DNA of 64,000 bases from Mesorhizobium sp. B2-4-15 (GTDB lineage: Bacteria; Pseudomonadota; Alphaproteobacteria; Rhizobiales; Rhizobiaceae). The DNA is taken from contig NZ_VFUZ01000002.1 of the NCBI RefSeq assembly GCF_006658505.1, positions 310,001 to 374,000 of the forward strand, written 5' to 3'. The notes under the pieces were generated by a model. The model was not told the origin of the DNA. It saw only the letters and a program-made list of their open reading frames with translations, and did no database searches. This document shows positions 63,159 through 64,000 of this stretch, piece after piece; within the stretch, counting starts at the first letter, position 1, and each line of letters opens with the position of its first letter. The position numbers were made by a program, and so were the translations under genes.

Positions 63159-63971
63159 TCACGACCGTTCGGCCCGTTCCTTCGCCAGCCGCACCAGCAC
63201 CGTCCGTGTCTGTTCATCCGCCGGGAAAAAGGATTCGATCGCCAACTCCGACAAGGTCACGTCGAGCGGTGTGCCGAACACGGTTATGGTGCTGATGAAC
63301 GACAGGACCTGATCGCCATGGGCAAGCCTGAGCGGATGCGCGATGGCATTCGGCTCGACCGGCGCCGGCCGGCTGCCCTTCAGACCGGACGGATAGCCGC
63401 GCAATTCGCGCTCCAACTCGATCAAAACCGGATCGCCGGTGGCATCGTTCTGGTGCTTCAGCCGCTCCAGCAGATGCGTGCGCCATTCCTGGAGGTTGAC
63501 GATGCGCGGCGCGATGCCGCCAGCATGCAGGGATAGGCGTAGCACATTGACCGGGGGCGTCAGCAGCGCAGTCTCGCTGACACCGGCGAGGAAGGGCGCG
63601 ATCGCGGCATTGGCCGAAACCAGGTTCCAGTGCCGGTCCACGGCCAGCGCCGGGAACGGCTCATGTCCCTTCAACACGATCTCGACCGCCGCCATCGCCG
63701 GCGCCAGTGTCGTGTCGGTCAGCGGCCGTTCGCTGAAGCTGGGCGCGAAGCCCGCCGCCAGCAGCAATTGGTTGCGTTGCCGAAGTGGTATCGAGAGCTG
63801 CTCGGCAAGATGCAGCACCATGTCGCGCGAGGGCGCGGCGCGCCCGCTCTCGACGAAGCTCAGATGCCGCTGCGAAATCTCGGCTTCCATGGCGAGGTCA
63901 AGCTGGCTCATACGCCGGCGCGTGCGCCATTCGCGGATGAGGCTGCCGGCGGAGGTTTGAGCGGTTGTCAT
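63159..63971 (-). CDS. XRE-family regulator with MmyB-like ligand-binding domain
   Basis: A 270-residue regulator: N-terminal helix-turn-helix (LIREWRTRRRMSQLDLAMEAEISQRHLSFVESGRAAPSRDMVLHLAEQL, about 11-60) and a PAS-like C-terminal domain (LTDTTLAPAMAAVEIVLKGHEPFPALAVDRHWNLVSANAAIAPFLAG ... SFISTITVFGTPLDVTLSELAIESFFPAD) of the MmyB type. It is a cytoplasmic repressor or activator; the ligand is unknown. Divergent promoter lies to the right of 63971. Confidence 0.88.
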   Translation of the reverse strand: MTTAQTSAGSLIREWRTRRRMSQLDLAMEAEISQRHLSFVESGRAAPSRDMVLHLAEQLSIPLRQRNQLLLAAGFAPSFSERPLTDTTLAPAMAAVEIVLKGHEPFPALAVDRHWNLVSANAAIAPFLAGVSETALLTPPVNVLRLSLHAGGIAPRIVNLQEWRTHLLERLKHQNDATGDPVLIELERELRGYPSGLKGSRPAPVEPNAIAHPLRLAHGDQVLSFISTITVFGTPLDVTLSELAIESFFPADEQTRTVLVRLAKERAERS

Positions 63972-64000
63972 GGCGGATGACTAGGCCGACGCCGGGCACA

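Noticed and set aside
1..64000. tRNA, rRNA, CRISPR array, insertion sequence, integrase or prophage
   Set aside because: No cloverleaf or 16S/23S motifs, no regularly spaced repeats, and no transposase or integrase translation could be found on either strand.

Overview
The window is a GC-rich (roughly 63%), densely coded stretch of an alphaproteobacterial chromosome, almost certainly Hyphomicrobiales/Rhizobiales and probably Mesorhizobium or a close relative. The main reasons are the betICA-type choline-sulfate locus, an R. etli-type asparaginase, a MucR/Ros regulator whose finger lacks one cysteine, a FeuN/FeuPQ-like signalling locus beside cycHJKL(ccmIEFH)-degP, two PdhS-family (DivJ/PleC-like) kinases, glnE, pepN, and several Rhizobiales-only DUF proteins. 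I saw no tRNA, rRNA, CRISPR, intact insertion sequence or prophage. Most of the window looks like conserved chromosomal backbone, and none of it is an obviously new defence or mobile system.

Layout. 1-4345 (minus): betI-betC-(Ser/Thr dehydratase)-betA, tightly overlapped, with a dyad in front of betI; betA runs off the left edge. 4542-6753 (plus): thiolase and L-asparaginase. 6746-9384: Tat-exported beta-helix protein, GreA/B-like protein, and an AbrB-Doc toxin-antitoxin pair. 9385-12956 (minus): the two methylmalonyl-CoA mutase subunits. 13231-17553: HerA-like ATPase, L,D-transpeptidase, haloacid dehalogenase, branched-chain aminotransferase. 17726-20475: SodB, two c-type cytochromes, a palindromic repeat and a SET-domain protein. 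20576-22815: oligopeptidase B overlapping a broken LysE-family gene. 23429-24822: mucR, sufE, DUF5330. 25296-30900: DivJ/PdhS-like kinase, peptidoglycan-binding protein, DUF1491, DUF2336, a 61-residue protein, DUF1254/DUF1214 pair. 31012-33165: class A penicillin-binding protein.

33373-40987 looks like one uptake-and-degradation module: a guanidino-group-modifying enzyme and an M20 amidohydrolase on the minus strand, a divergent LysR regulator, and a complete PotABCD-like ABC importer. 41153-41560 is a lone DUF3168 tail-type gene. 41734-44808 holds a FeuN candidate, FeuP, FeuQ and a lipoprotein. 44934-50706 is the system I cytochrome c maturation operon followed by a DegP protease. 51087-56211 is a two-component system overlapping glnE by one base. 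56263-63971 holds an EF-hand protein, a PleC-like kinase with three GANTC sites upstream, aminopeptidase N, an EamA-type transporter and an XRE-family regulator.

Best leads for new biology: the LysR/ABC/M20/guanidino-hydrolase module of unknown substrate, the dehydratase inside the bet operon, the coupling of a two-component system to glnE, the FeuN-FeuPQ-lipoprotein locus, and the GANTC cluster before the PleC-like gene. Domain calls and residue numbers come from reading the translations by eye; no database search was run.
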